Origin: Streptacidiphilus sp. ASG 303
Lineage (GTDB): Bacteria; Actinomycetota; Actinomycetes; Streptomycetales; Streptomycetaceae
Length of the DNA stretch: 64,000 nt
NCBI RefSeq assembly: GCF_020991365.1
Contig: NZ_JAJLRA010000011.1
Location: 140,067 to 204,066, forward strand
Reading direction: 5' to 3'
The first letter of the stretch is position 1, and every line of letters begins with the position of its first letter. Under the pieces are notes generated by a model, which saw only the letters and a list, made by a program, of their open reading frames with translations, was not told where the DNA came from and ran no database searches. Shown here piece after piece: positions 17,494 to 26,666 of this stretch. The position numbers and the translations under genes were made by a program.

Positions 17494-18894
17494 CTACATG
17501 TTGATCATGTGTCCGGCGAGCCCGTGGACGGCCTCCTTGACCGCCTCGCCGAGCGTCGGGTGGGCGTGGACGTTGCGGGCGACCTCGTGGACGGTGAGGT
17601 CCCACTGCTGGGCCAGGGTGAGCTCGGGCAGCAGCTCCGTCACCTCGGGCCCGATCAGGTGCGCGCCGAGCAGCTCCCCGTGCCGCCCGTCGCTCAGGAC
17701 CTTGACGAAGCCGGACGGGTCGCCGAGGCCGTGCGCCTTGCCGTTCGCCGTGAAGGGGAACTTCTGGACCCGGACGTCGAAGCCCTTCTCCCGGGCCTGC
17801 GCCTCCGTCCAGCCGAAGCTGGCGACCTGCGGCTGGCAGTAGGTCGCCCGCGGGATCATCACGAAGTCGAGCTCCATCGTCTCCGCCCCCGCGATGGTCT
17901 CGGCGGCGACGATCCCCATGGCCTCGGCGGCGTGCGCCAGCATGAGCTTCGCCGTGACGTCGCCGATGGCGAAGATGTGCGGCACGCTGGTGCGCCCGCG
18001 GCCGTCGACCTCCACCGCCCCGCGCTCCGTCAGCCGCACCCCGGTGTTCTCCAGCCCGTAGCCGGTGACCCGCGGCTGGAAGCCGATGGCCTGCATGACC
18101 TTGTCGGCCTCCAGGGTCTGCCGCTGCCCGCCGGTCGAGACGTGCACCTTCACCGTCCCGCCGGAGTCGTCGACGGACTCGACCCGGGTGGAGGTGAGGA
18201 CGTCCACGCCGAGCTTGCGGAAGCGGCGGGCCAGCTCGGCGGAGACCTCCTCGTCCTCCAGCGGCAGCAGGCGGTCCAGGAACTCCACCAGGGTCACCCG
18301 CACGCCGTAGTTGTGGAGCACGTAGGCGAACTCGACGCCGATCGCGCCCGCCCCGGCGATCACGATCGACCCGGGCAGCCGGTCGCTGAGGATCTGCTCC
18401 TCGTAGGTCACGACCCGCTCGCTGAGCGAGGTGCCCGGCAGCAGCCGGGTGGAGGCGCCGGTGGCGAGGATGCAGTGGTCGAAGGTGACGGTCTCGGTGG
18501 AGCCGTCGGCGCCGGTCACGGTGAGCGTGCGGTCGTCGGTGAAGCGGCCGGTGCCGTGGTACTCCCGGATGCCGTTCTTCTTCATCAGGTAGTGCACGCC
18601 CTTGACGCGGCCGTCGGCCACCCGGCGGCTGCGCGCGTACGCCTCGCCGTAGTCGAAGGTGACCCGGCCCTCGACCCGCATGCCGAAGGTCTTGGCCTCG
18701 TGGGTGACGATGTGGGCGAGCTCGGCGTTGCGGAGCAGCGCCTTGGAGGGGATGCAGCCCACGTTGAGGCAGACCCCGCCCCAGTAGCGCTCCTCCACGA
18801 CGGCGGCGCTGAGGCCGAGTTGGGCGCAGCGCACGGCGGCGGTGTACCCGCCGGGACCGGCACCGAGGACGACGACGTCGAAGTGTCCGCTCAT
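17494..18894 (-). CDS. lpdA: dihydrolipoyl dehydrogenase (E3)
   Basis: This 466-residue FAD disulfide oxidoreductase has [14 protein letters not shown] at the N-terminus, the redox disulfide in [14 protein letters not shown], an NAD-binding [11 protein letters not shown] and the C-terminal catalytic histidine in HAHPTLGEA. It reoxidises dihydrolipoamide of 2-oxoacid dehydrogenases or the glycine cleavage system. No E1/E2 genes lie nearby, so this is a standalone copy. The ATG at 18894 fits the family N-terminus (MSGHFDVVV). It is divergent from pnuC. Confidence 0.93.
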   Translation of the reverse strand: MSGHFDVVVLGAGPGGYTAAVRCAQLGLSAAVVEERYWGGVCLNVGCIPSKALLRNAELAHIVTHEAKTFGMRVEGRVTFDYGEAYARSRRVADGRVKGVHYLMKKNGIREYHGTGRFTDDRTLTVTGADGSTETVTFDHCILATGASTRLLPGTSLSERVVTYEEQILSDRLPGSIVIAGAGAIGVEFAYVLHNYGVRVTLVEFLDRLLPLEDEEVSAELARRFRKLGVDVLTSTRVESVDDSGGTVKVHVSTGGQRQTLEADKVMQAIGFQPRVTGYGLENTGVRLTERGAVEVDGRGRTSVPHIFAIGDVTAKLMLAHAAEAMGIVAAETIAGAETMELDFVMIPRATYCQPQVASFGWTEAQAREKGFDVRVQKFPFTANGKAHGLGDPSGFVKVLSDGRHGELLGAHLIGPEVTELLPELTLAQQWDLTVHEVARNVHAHPTLGEAVKEAVHGLAGHMINM

Positions 18895-18955
18895 GCCCGC
18901 AACCCTAGGCCGGTCCCGCCGCGTCCGCCCGGCGCCCGGGGCTGACACGCGGGTC

Positions 18956-18998
18956 TTGGCAGGGATCGGCCGACCAGTTATCGTCAAACTGACGTTTA
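18956..18998 (+). promoter_or_regulatory. promoter and overlapping operator of pnuC-nadR
   Basis: TTGGCA (18956-18961), a 17-bp spacer and TATCGT (18979-18984) form a good vegetative promoter, with transcription expected near 18991. The inverted repeats GTCA-AAC-TGAC (18983-18993) and AAAC-TGAC-GTTT (18986-18997) overlap the -10 and start point, as expected for a repressor of NAD salvage. The regulator (NrtR, NiaR or other) cannot be named from sequence alone. Confidence 0.6.
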
Positions 18999-19016
18999 CC
19001 GAGCAAGGAGCCCGCC

Positions 19017-19676
19017 ATGGCCGTCAGCGACGCGCTGGCCGACCTCGTCGCACCCCTCAACACCGTGCTGTTCCATGCCGGCGCGGACGCCGTCACCTGG
19101 GCCGAGCTGCTCGGCTTCGGCACCGGCGCCGCCTGCGTCTGGCTCACCGTCAGGGCGAAGGTCGCGAACTTCCCCGTCGGCATCGCCAACAACCTCTTCT
19201 TCCTCGTCCTGTTCTGGAGCGCCCGCCTGTACGCGGACGCCCTGCTCCAGGTCGTCTACCTGCTGCTGGCCGCCGCCGGCTGGTGGACCTGGCTGCACGG
19301 CGGCGAGCACCGCACCGCCCGCCCGACGGGGCGGGCCACCCCGCGGACCCTGGCCGTCCTGCTGCTGCTCCTCGTCCCCGCCACCTGGGCGCTGACCGCG
19401 GTGCTCGCCCGCGCCCACGACACCGCCCCCTTCTGGGACGCGCTCACCACCGCGCTCTCCCTCGCCGCGCAGTGGCTGCTCAACACCAAGGCGTACGAGA
19501 ACTGGTGGTTCTGGATCGCCGCCGACCTGGTCTACATCCCGCTCTACCTCGCCAAGGACCTCGTCCTCACCTCGGCCGTGTACGTCGTCTTCCTCGGCAT
19601 GTGCGCGGCCGGCCTGCGCGCGTGGCGGCGGCAGCCGGACCGGGCCGCGGCCGCCCCCACGGCGGTGCGCGCATGA
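19017..19676 (+). CDS. pnuC: nicotinamide riboside transporter PnuC
   Basis: This 219-residue membrane protein has about seven hydrophobic segments. Family signatures include [16 protein letters not shown], a WWTWLHGG turn and [26 protein letters not shown]. PnuC imports nicotinamide riboside by facilitated diffusion, trapped by phosphorylation. Its stop overlaps the nadR start as ATGA, so transporter and kinase are translationally coupled. AAGGAG precedes the ATG. Confidence 0.92.
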   Translation: MAVSDALADLVAPLNTVLFHAGADAVTWAELLGFGTGAACVWLTVRAKVANFPVGIANNLFFLVLFWSARLYADALLQVVYLLLAAAGWWTWLHGGEHRTARPTGRATPRTLAVLLLLLVPATWALTAVLARAHDTAPFWDALTTALSLAAQWLLNTKAYENWWFWIAADLVYIPLYLAKDLVLTSAVYVVFLGMCAAGLRAWRRQPDRAAAAPTAVRA

Positions 19677-20887
19677 GCGGCACCCCCGTCCCCGCCCCCG
19701 CCGCCGCGTCCGCCGCCGCGCCCGTCCCCGCCCCCGCGCCCGTCCCCTCGCCCGGGACCGGCACCGGACCCGGGCGGGACTTCGACCACGGCCTGGTCAT
19801 CGGCAAGTTCTACCCGCCGCACGCCGGGCACCACTTCCTCATCCGCACCGCCGCCGACACCTGCCGCCGGGTCACCGTCGTCGCCATGGCCGCCGACGTG
19901 GAGTCGGTGCCGCTCGCCGACCGGGTCGCCTGGCTGCGCGAGGCGTACGCCGACCGCCCCCACGTCGCCGTCACCGGCGTCACCGACAACCTCGCGGTGG
20001 ACTACGGCAGCGGCGCGGCCTGGGACGGGCACACGGCCCTGATGCGCGAGGCCGTCGCCGCCGGGCCGCACCGCGCCCGGCCCGTGGACGCCGTCTTCAC
20101 CTCCGAGCCCTACGGCGCCGAGCTCGCCCGCCGGTTCGGCGCCGCCGACGTGCGGCTCGACCCGGGACGGGACACCTTCGCCGTCTCCGGCACCGCGGTC
20201 CGCGCCGACCCGGCCGCCTTCTGGGACGCGCTGGAGCCGCCGGTCCGGGCCTGGTTCGCACTGCGGGTGGTCGTGGTCGGGGCCGAGTCCACCGGCACCA
20301 CCACGCTCTCCCGCGACCTGGCCGCGGCGCTGCGCTCCCGGGGCGGCCCGCACGCCCTCACCCGCTGGGTCCCCGAGTACGGGCGCGAACTCACCGTCGC
20401 CAAGCTCGCCGTCGCCCGCGCCCGGGCCGCCCTCGCCGGGGCGCCCGAACCGGCCGTCTCCGACCTGGACTGGGACGACGCCGACTTCGAGTCCGTCGCC
20501 CGCCGCCAGTGCGCCGACGAGGAGGCCGCCGCCCGGGCCGGCGGGCCGGTGCTGGTCTGCGACACCGACGCGCTCGCCACAACCGTCTGGCAGGAGCGCT
20601 ACCGCGGGCGGTCCACGCCCGCCGTCCGCGCCGCCGCCGACCGGATGCCGCCGCGCTCCCTGTACCTGCTCACCGACGACGCCGGCGTGCCGTTCCACGA
20701 CGACGGGCTGCGCGACGGGGAGCACCTGCGCCCCTGGATGACCGGGCGGTTCCGGGAGGTCCTGGCCGCGTCCGGCACGCCGTGGCTGGAGGTGCGCGGC
20801 GGCCGGGACGCCCGGCTGCTCCGCGCCCTGCAGGCGGTCGACGCGCTGGTCGCCGAGGGCCGCCGCCTGGCCGACCCGCTGGGCTGA
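19673..20887 (+). CDS. nadR: NadR-type NMN adenylyltransferase / ribosylnicotinamide kinase
   Basis: This 404-residue protein starts with a Pro/Ala-rich lead of about 35 residues. An adenylyltransferase domain (VIGKFYPPHAGHHFL) and a C-terminal kinase domain beginning at residue 198 follow. The kinase P-loop reads GAESTGTTT (203-211), with Thr209 where a Walker A lysine is normal. WVPEYGRE and CDTDALATTVW are further kinase motifs. There is no N-terminal helix-turn-helix, so unlike the E. coli protein it is not a repressor. It phosphorylates imported nicotinamide riboside and may adenylylate NMN to NAD. It is coupled to pnuC by a 4-bp overlap. Confidence 0.88.
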   Translation: MSGTPVPAPAAASAAAPVPAPAPVPSPGTGTGPGRDFDHGLVIGKFYPPHAGHHFLIRTAADTCRRVTVVAMAADVESVPLADRVAWLREAYADRPHVAVTGVTDNLAVDYGSGAAWDGHTALMREAVAAGPHRARPVDAVFTSEPYGAELARRFGAADVRLDPGRDTFAVSGTAVRADPAAFWDALEPPVRAWFALRVVVVGAESTGTTTLSRDLAAALRSRGGPHALTRWVPEYGRELTVAKLAVARARAALAGAPEPAVSDLDWDDADFESVARRQCADEEAAARAGGPVLVCDTDALATTVWQERYRGRSTPAVRAAADRMPPRSLYLLTDDAGVPFHDDGLRDGEHLRPWMTGRFREVLAASGTPWLEVRGGRDARLLRALQAVDALVAEGRRLADPLG

Positions 20888-20951
20888 ACCGCCGGGCCGG
20901 GCCGCCGGCCGGACGGACGCGGCCGGTGCGGCGGTGCGGCCGGTGCGGCCT

Positions 20952-20991
20952 GCCGGGCCGGTGCCGGGACGCGCCGCGGCACCGGCCCGGC
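20952..20991 (+). terminator. terminator hairpin of pnuC-nadR
   Basis: Perfect 15-bp arms (20952-20966 and 20977-20991) close a 10-nt loop 65 bp past the nadR stop. Confidence 0.7.
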
Positions 20992-21052
20992 GGGGCCCGT
21001 GGCACCATGCAGACGGCGGCCGCACGCAGTCCACCCCGAGGAGTCGCACCCC

Positions 21053-22234
21053 ATGCCCCCAGCGCAGGCGGCCCGGCCGCCGGTGATCACGGTCGGCGGC
21101 CCGGGTTCGTTCCCGTGGCGGGTCTTCCACGAGCGCCACCCCGTGCTGCTGCGGCAGGTCCTGGACGGCCTCCCGTACGGGCCCGCGCAGCGGACCGCCG
21201 TGCAGCGGCTGCTGGAGGAGAGCACCGACGGGGTGGTCGGCCCCCTGGAGGACGGGGCGCCCGACGCCGCGGCATGGGACGCCTGGGGACTGCCCGGCCA
21301 CCTCGGCGAGCGCTGGACGGACCTGCCGTTCCTCTGGGCGGAGGGCTACTTCTACCGGCGGCTGCTCGCCGCGGTCGGCTGGTTCGGGCCGGGGCCGTGG
21401 CAGGGCGTCGACCCGTTCGGGCCGGTCAAGGCCGCCGAGCTGGGCAGCGCGGCGGTGGACGGGGAGCTGGCGGCCCTGGACGGACTCGCCCGCCTCGACG
21501 GGGAGCGGCGCGACGACGCCCTGCTGCGCTCCGCCCTGTGGGGCAACCGCGCCGACCTCTCCTTCCGCCTCACCCCCGGCGGGGAGGGCACGGCGGAGGA
21601 CGACGGGGGCCTCGTCCACGACGACGGCGCCCGGTTCCGGGCGCTCCTCGCCGCCGGGCCCCCCGGCACGGTCGCCCTGCTCGCCGACAACGCGGGCCGG
21701 GAGCTGCTGCCCGACCTGGTCCTCCTCGACCACCTGCTGCACACCGGCCGCGCCGCCTCGGCCCGCCTGTACGTCAAGCCGCAGCCCACCTTCGTCTCCG
21801 ACGCCACCACGGCCGACGTGCTCGCCGCCGCCGGCCGGCTGCTCGCCGCGCCCGGCGCCGCCGGATCGGTCGGCCGCCGCCTGCGGCAGGCGCTGACCGG
21901 GGGCCGGCTGGAGATCCGCACCCACCCCTTCCTCTGCGCGCCGCTGCCCTTCGAGGCCATGCCGGACGACCTGCGGGCCGAGCTCGCCGAGGCGGTGGTG
22001 GCGGTGGTCAAGGGCGACCTCAACTACCGGCGCCTGGTGGGCGACCGCCACTGGCCGGCCACGGCCTCGTTCGCCGGCCTCACCGCCCACTTCCCGGCGC
22101 CGGTGGCGGCCCTGCGCACCCTGAAGTCCGACGTGGCGGCGGGCCTCGACCCCGCCGTCGCCCACCGCCTGGAGGCCGCCGACCCCCGGTGGCGCACGAG
22201 CGGCCGCCATGCCGTCGTCCAGGTCCGCCCGTGA
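21053..22234 (+). CDS. ARMT1-like damage-control phosphatase domain protein (DUF89 family)
   Basis: This 393-residue protein has the DUF89/ARMT1 pattern: LLADNAGRELLPDL (metal-binding Asp-Asn), VKGDLNYRRLVGDRHW and a C-terminal LRTLKSDVAAGL. DUF89 proteins are metal-dependent phosphatases that clear harmful sugar-phosphate or cofactor side products. The position right after NAD salvage genes is suggestive of a damaged-phosphometabolite role but proves nothing. ATG at 21053 has GAGGAG 9 nt upstream; an earlier in-frame ATG adds an unlikely N-terminus. Confidence 0.8.
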   Translation: MPPAQAARPPVITVGGPGSFPWRVFHERHPVLLRQVLDGLPYGPAQRTAVQRLLEESTDGVVGPLEDGAPDAAAWDAWGLPGHLGERWTDLPFLWAEGYFYRRLLAAVGWFGPGPWQGVDPFGPVKAAELGSAAVDGELAALDGLARLDGERRDDALLRSALWGNRADLSFRLTPGGEGTAEDDGGLVHDDGARFRALLAAGPPGTVALLADNAGRELLPDLVLLDHLLHTGRAASARLYVKPQPTFVSDATTADVLAAAGRLLAAPGAAGSVGRRLRQALTGGRLEIRTHPFLCAPLPFEAMPDDLRAELAEAVVAVVKGDLNYRRLVGDRHWPATASFAGLTAHFPAPVAALRTLKSDVAAGLDPAVAHRLEAADPRWRTSGRHAVVQVRP

Positions 22235-22245
22235 CGGGTCCGCCC

Positions 22246-22305
22246 GTGAGGGATGCGGCCGTCAGGGATGCGGCCGTCAGGGATGCGGCCGTCAGGGATG
22301 CGGCC
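22246..22305. repeat. four tandem 15-bp repeats
   Basis: Units GTSAGGGATGCGGCC occupy 22246-22260, 22261-22275, 22276-22290 and 22291-22305. The last three are identical and the first differs by one base. They lie between the ARMT1-like gene and the SDR gene and are untranslated. Confidence 0.85.
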
Positions 22306-22441
22306 GCGCCGGGTCCGCACGTGCCGGGGTCCCGCCCGTGACGACGGGGGACCGCCGGCGCCCGCCGTGCGGCGGCCGCACGCCCCTCCCTCGCCGCCGC
22401 GTGGCAGGCTACGGGCGACCCGTCCCTGACAGGAGGCACCC

Positions 22442-23182
22442 ATGGAGCAGCAGCGGCAGCGTGTCACGGTCGTCACGGGAGGCAGCCGCGGCATCGGCGC
22501 GGCGGTCTGCGTGCGGCTGGCCGCCGACGGGCACGACGTCGCCGTCGGCTACCGCGCCGACGCGGACGCCGCCGAGGCCGTGGCCGAGGCCGTCCGCGCC
22601 GCCGGCCGGCGCTGCGTGACCGTGGCCGTGGACACCGCCGACGAGGCCGCCGTGGACCGCCTCTTCGCCACCGCCGCGGCGGAGCTCGGCCCCGTCACCG
22701 GCCTGGTCAACAACGCCGGCGTCAGCGGTCCCAACGGCCGCCTCGCCGACGCGGACGCCGAGGGGATGCGGCGGGCGGTGGACGTCAACGTGACCGGCTA
22801 CCTGCTCTGCGCGCGCCGCGCCGTCCGCGCCATGGCGCGGACCGGCGGCGGCGCCGTCGTCAACGTCTCCTCCGCCGCCGCCACCCTCGGCAGCCCCGGC
22901 CAGTACGTGCACTACGCCGCCACCAAGGCCGCCGTGGACGCCATGACCGTCGGCCTCGCCAAGGAGGTCGCCGCCGACGGCATCCGGGTCAACTGCGTGG
23001 CGCCCGGCATCATCCGGACCGGGTTCCACCAGGACCCCGAGCGGCCCGCCAAGCTCGCCGGCACCATCCCGCTGGGCCGCCCCGGGCAGGCCGAGGAGAT
23101 CGCCGGGGCGGTCTCCTGGCTGCTCTCCGACGACGCCTCCTACGCCACCGGCGCGGTCCTCCGGGTGGCCGGCGGCATCTGA
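22442..23182 (+). CDS. SDR-family oxidoreductase (FabG-like)
   Basis: This 246-residue classical short-chain dehydrogenase has the cofactor motif TGGSRGIG, NNAG, a catalytic Ser in VNVSSAAA, YxxxK in HYAATKAAV, and a C-terminal CVAPGIIRTG. It most resembles 3-oxoacyl-ACP reductase or glucose-1-dehydrogenase type SDRs; the substrate is unknown. AGGAGG stands 5 nt before the ATG. It is convergent with the SpoIIE phosphatase gene downstream. Confidence 0.88.
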   Translation: MEQQRQRVTVVTGGSRGIGAAVCVRLAADGHDVAVGYRADADAAEAVAEAVRAAGRRCVTVAVDTADEAAVDRLFATAAAELGPVTGLVNNAGVSGPNGRLADADAEGMRRAVDVNVTGYLLCARRAVRAMARTGGGAVVNVSSAAATLGSPGQYVHYAATKAAVDAMTVGLAKEVAADGIRVNCVAPGIIRTGFHQDPERPAKLAGTIPLGRPGQAEEIAGAVSWLLSDDASYATGAVLRVAGGI

Positions 23183-23252
23183 CCGCCGCCGCCCGGGACG
23201 GGCCGGCGCCGCCGTTCGCCGGAGGTCCTCCGCGGGCCGGACCGCGCCGCCG

Positions 23253-25328
23253 TCACACGGGATCCCCGCCGGGCAGGGCGATCTCCGCCCAGATGGTCTT
23301 GCCGGACGGGGTGTGCCGGGTGCCCCAGCGTGCGGAGAGCTGGGCGACCAGCAGCAGGCCGCGGCCGCCCTCGTCGTGGGTGCGGGCGCGCCGCAGGTGC
23401 GGGGAGGTGCTGCTGCTGTCGGAGACCTCGCAGATGAGCGTCGCGTCGCGGATCAGGCGCAGCCGGACGGGCGGGCCCCCGTACCGGACCGCGTTGGTGA
23501 CCAGTTCGCTCACCACCAGCTCGGCCGTGAAGACGAGCTCCTCCAGCCCCCAGGCGGCCAGCCGGTCCGCCACCCGGGCGCGGGCCGGGGCGACGGCCGC
23601 CGGGTCCGAGGGCAGGTCCCAGGTGGCGACCTGGTCGGCGGCCAGGGCGCGGGTGCGGGCGACGAGCAGGGCCACGTCGTCGGTGGGCTGCTCGGCGAGC
23701 AGGTCGGCGAGGATCGCGTCGCAGCCCTCCTCCGGGGTGGCGGCGGGGCGGTCCAGGACCGCGCGGAGCCGGTCGAGCCCGGTGTCGACCTGGCGCCCGC
23801 CGGCGGTGATCAGCCCGTCGGTGTAGAGGACCACCAGACTGCCCGGGTCGAGCTCCCGCTCCGTGGTCTCGAACGGCAGGCCGCCCACGCCGAGCGGCGG
23901 TCCGGGCGTCAGGTCGAGCAGTTCGGCGGCCGCGCCGGGTCCGACCACGACGGGGGGCGGATGCCCGGCGCTGGCGGCGGTGCAGCGGCAGGAGACGGGG
24001 TCGTAGACCACGTACAGGCAGGTGGCGACGATGCCGGGTTCGGGACCGGTGTCGGCCTCGGCGTCCTCCTCGGCCAGGTGGGTGACCAGGTCGTCGAGGT
24101 GGACCAGCAGCTCGTCGGGCGGCAGGTCGACGTCGGCGAGGGCGCGCACGGCGCTGCGCAGCCGGCCCATGGTCGCCGACGCGCCCAGCCCGTGGCCCAC
24201 GACGTCCCCGACGACCAGGGCGACCCGGGCCCCGGAGAGCGGGATGACGTCGAACCAGTCGCCGCCGACGCCGGCCCTGCTCCGCGCCGGCAGGTAGTGG
24301 GAGGCCGCCTGCACCGCCTGGTTGGCGGGGAGGCGGTGCGGCAGCAGGCTGCGCTGCAGGGCGAAGGCGGTGGCGTGCTCGCGGGCGTAGCGACGGGCGT
24401 TGTCCACGGCCACGGCGGCGCGTGCCCCGACCTCCTCGGCGAGCAGCAGGTCGTCCTCGTCGAAGGGCTCCGCGCGCCGGTGGCGGGCCAGGACGGCGAC
24501 GCCGAGCGCCGTGCCGCGGGCGGCCAGCGGGACGACCATGACCGAGTGGACCCCGTGGGTGCGCATCAGCTTGCCCCGGGCCGGATCGCCCGCGGCCCAG
24601 TCCCGGATCTCCCGGTCGAGGACGGGGTGCAGCGACGCCTTGCCGGTGGCCAGGCAGCGGGCGGGCGGCGAGCACTCCGGGTAGTGGTCGACCTCGCCCA
24701 CCCGGGTCACCGTCTCGGGCACGCCGGGCAGGACGGACTGGTGGGCGGCCCGGCGCAGCACCAGGCCGGTACCGGGGGACCGGGTGTCCGGCTCCCCGCC
24801 GTGGAAGAGCGGTTCCAGCAGGTCGACGGTGACGAAGTCCGCGAGGCCGCCCGTGACGACGTCGGCCATCTCCTGGGCGGTCCGCACGACGTCCAGCGTG
24901 GTGCCCACGCGGGCGCTGACCTCGTTCAGCAGGGCGAGGCGCTCCCGGGCCCAGTACTGGTCGGTGGTGTCCAGCGCGGTCAGCTGCACCCAGCACGTGC
25001 GCCCGCTCCCGTCGCGCAGCGGCGACAGGGTCACCGACCAGACCCGGGGCCGGCCGCCGGAGCGGGCGGCCCCCAGCACCCGCAGCGTCGTCGGCGCCCC
25101 CGAGGCGAGGACCCCGGTCATGGCCTGCTCCGCGCCCTCGCACAGCGGGCCGGGCATGATCTCGCTGAGCCGCCTGCCGAGCATCCCGTCCTCGCGGACG
25201 CCCAGCACCCGGGCCATGCCGAGGCTGGCCCGCAGGGTGCGCAGGTCCCGGTCGTAGATCGCCACCGGGAGGTGGCACTGGGAGAACGCCTCCTCCACCA
25301 GCGCGCCGTACGACCCCGGCCCAGGCAC
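23253..25328 (-). CDS. SpoIIE-type PP2C phosphatase with PAS, GAF and anti-sigma-kinase-like ATPase domains
   Basis: This 691-residue multidomain protein has, in order, a PAS domain (about 5-125), a GAF domain (about 130-320), a SpoIIE/RsbU phosphatase domain (about 340-560, with GGDWFDVIPL, VVGDVVGHGLGASATM and LYTDGLI), and a C-terminal HATPase_c domain (about 575-690, with ELVVSELVTNAVRYG and GGRGLLLV). It probably combines phosphatase and kinase control of an anti-anti-sigma factor in a partner-switching pathway; no such partner is encoded nearby. GTG at 25328 has GGAGG 7 nt upstream. Signal input is likely via GAF or PAS. Confidence 0.9.
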   Translation of the reverse strand: MPGPGSYGALVEEAFSQCHLPVAIYDRDLRTLRASLGMARVLGVREDGMLGRRLSEIMPGPLCEGAEQAMTGVLASGAPTTLRVLGAARSGGRPRVWSVTLSPLRDGSGRTCWVQLTALDTTDQYWARERLALLNEVSARVGTTLDVVRTAQEMADVVTGGLADFVTVDLLEPLFHGGEPDTRSPGTGLVLRRAAHQSVLPGVPETVTRVGEVDHYPECSPPARCLATGKASLHPVLDREIRDWAAGDPARGKLMRTHGVHSVMVVPLAARGTALGVAVLARHRRAEPFDEDDLLLAEEVGARAAVAVDNARRYAREHATAFALQRSLLPHRLPANQAVQAASHYLPARSRAGVGGDWFDVIPLSGARVALVVGDVVGHGLGASATMGRLRSAVRALADVDLPPDELLVHLDDLVTHLAEEDAEADTGPEPGIVATCLYVVYDPVSCRCTAASAGHPPPVVVGPGAAAELLDLTPGPPLGVGGLPFETTERELDPGSLVVLYTDGLITAGGRQVDTGLDRLRAVLDRPAATPEEGCDAILADLLAEQPTDDVALLVARTRALAADQVATWDLPSDPAAVAPARARVADRLAAWGLEELVFTAELVVSELVTNAVRYGGPPVRLRLIRDATLICEVSDSSSTSPHLRRARTHDEGGRGLLLVAQLSARWGTRHTPSGKTIWAEIALPGGDPV

Positions 25329-25712
25329 GATGAGACCTCCACAGTCCCGCGGCTGCGGCGGCCGGCGCCTCCGCCGGTCCGCTCCTCATTCTCACCCGCT
25401 TCCGGGCCGACCGCGCGGCCTCGGGTGCGTGCGCGGCGGGCGGGCCCGCCGACGGCGGCGGGCCGGGCCCCGGTTCCGCCGCCTCCCCCGCCGACGGCCC
25501 GGCTCCCGCGACGCCGGGGGGACGCGCGGCGCCGGGGGGACGCGCGGCGCCTGTCCGGGGAGCACGGGAGCCGCCGGACCGGGAGACGCCGGACCGGGAG
25601 ACGCCGGGGTCCCCGCCGGTACGGCTCCGTCGCCGTCGGCGTCCTCGCCGCCGTGCCCCCGTCGTACGGTTTCCGGGGCCGGATGTCGGTGGCCGGGTCT
25701 ACGGTGGCACGC

Positions 25713-26309
25713 ATGACCGACAGCGACCGCCCGTGGGAACCGCCCCTGGCCGGCAGCGAGGTCGAGCACCTCACCGGTGCGCTCGACCGGCTGCGCACGA
25801 CCTTCCGCTGGAAGGCCGACGACCTCGACGCGGCCGGGCTGCGGGCCCGTGTCGGGTCCTCCTCGCTGACCCTCGGCGGCCTGCTCAAGCACCTCGCCGC
25901 CGCGGAGGACCACCTCTTCACCATCCGGCTGAGCGGGGAGCCGATCGGGGCGCCGTGGGACGCCATGGGCTGGGACGGCAGCGGCGACTGGGAGTTCACG
26001 TTCGCCTCCGCCGCCGACGACACCCCCGAGCAGCTCTACGCGCTGTGGGACGGCGCCGTCGAGCGGTCCCGCGCGCGGCTCGACGCGGCCCTGGCCGACG
26101 GCGGGCTCGACCAGCTCGTCCACCTGACCTGGCCCGACGGCCGCCGTGCCGGCCTGCGCCGGCTCGTCTGCGACCTGATCGAGGAGTACGGCCGGCACAC
26201 CGGGCACGCCGATCTGCTCCGCGAGGCCGTGGACGGACGGGTCGGCGAGGACCCGCCGCCCGGATGGCGCCCCAGGAGCGGGCCGGCCGGCCGGGGCGCC
26301 CGGCCGTAG
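25713..26309 (+). CDS. DinB-family protein (DUF664-like)
   Basis: This 198-residue helical-bundle protein has LTGALDRLRTTFRWKADDLD, LGGLLKHLAAAEDHLF and DLIEEYGRHTGHADLLRE, which place candidate metal-binding His residues as in DinB/YfiT and mycothiol-dependent families. Streptomyces have many such proteins, some acting as thiol S-transferases; no substrate is indicated. The ATG at 25713 is chosen by homology, as the frame is open far upstream but degenerate there. It is divergent from the SpoIIE phosphatase. Confidence 0.82.
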   Translation: MTDSDRPWEPPLAGSEVEHLTGALDRLRTTFRWKADDLDAAGLRARVGSSSLTLGGLLKHLAAAEDHLFTIRLSGEPIGAPWDAMGWDGSGDWEFTFASAADDTPEQLYALWDGAVERSRARLDAALADGGLDQLVHLTWPDGRRAGLRRLVCDLIEEYGRHTGHADLLREAVDGRVGEDPPPGWRPRSGPAGRGARP

Positions 26310-26666
26310 GACCGCCGGCGCACGGCCCCGGCGGTCGGCGCCCGCCCCGATCCGTACGAGCGCGTCGGAGCGGGACGCCCGGGCCCTTCGTGCAGGACGG
26401 GCAGCCGGCCGGACGGCACGGTGCGGTCCTGCGGCTCCCCGCCCGGCGGACGCGGGACCCTCCGGCCGGGCAGCCGGGAAGACCCGTCGCGGACCGACGG
26501 CGTGCACTGCCGCGGTCCCGCGACGGGTCTCCCCGGTCCTCCGTCCCCGTGACGTGCCCGGCGGGGGCCGGGAGACCCGCGGGAACGGGCGGGAGGCGCG
26601 GACCGGGGCCCCGGCGGTGCCGTGATCACCTCCGGGCCCGTCCGGCCGCACCGCCCCCTTTGGCCG
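26310..26666. other. 357-bp convergent intergenic region, no gene
   Basis: This lies between the converging DinB and secreted-protein genes. It contains a near-perfect inverted repeat (GGGTCTCCCCGG near 26525 against CCGGGAGACCC near 26567) that could act as terminator for either gene. I see no credible reading frame. Confidence 0.5.
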
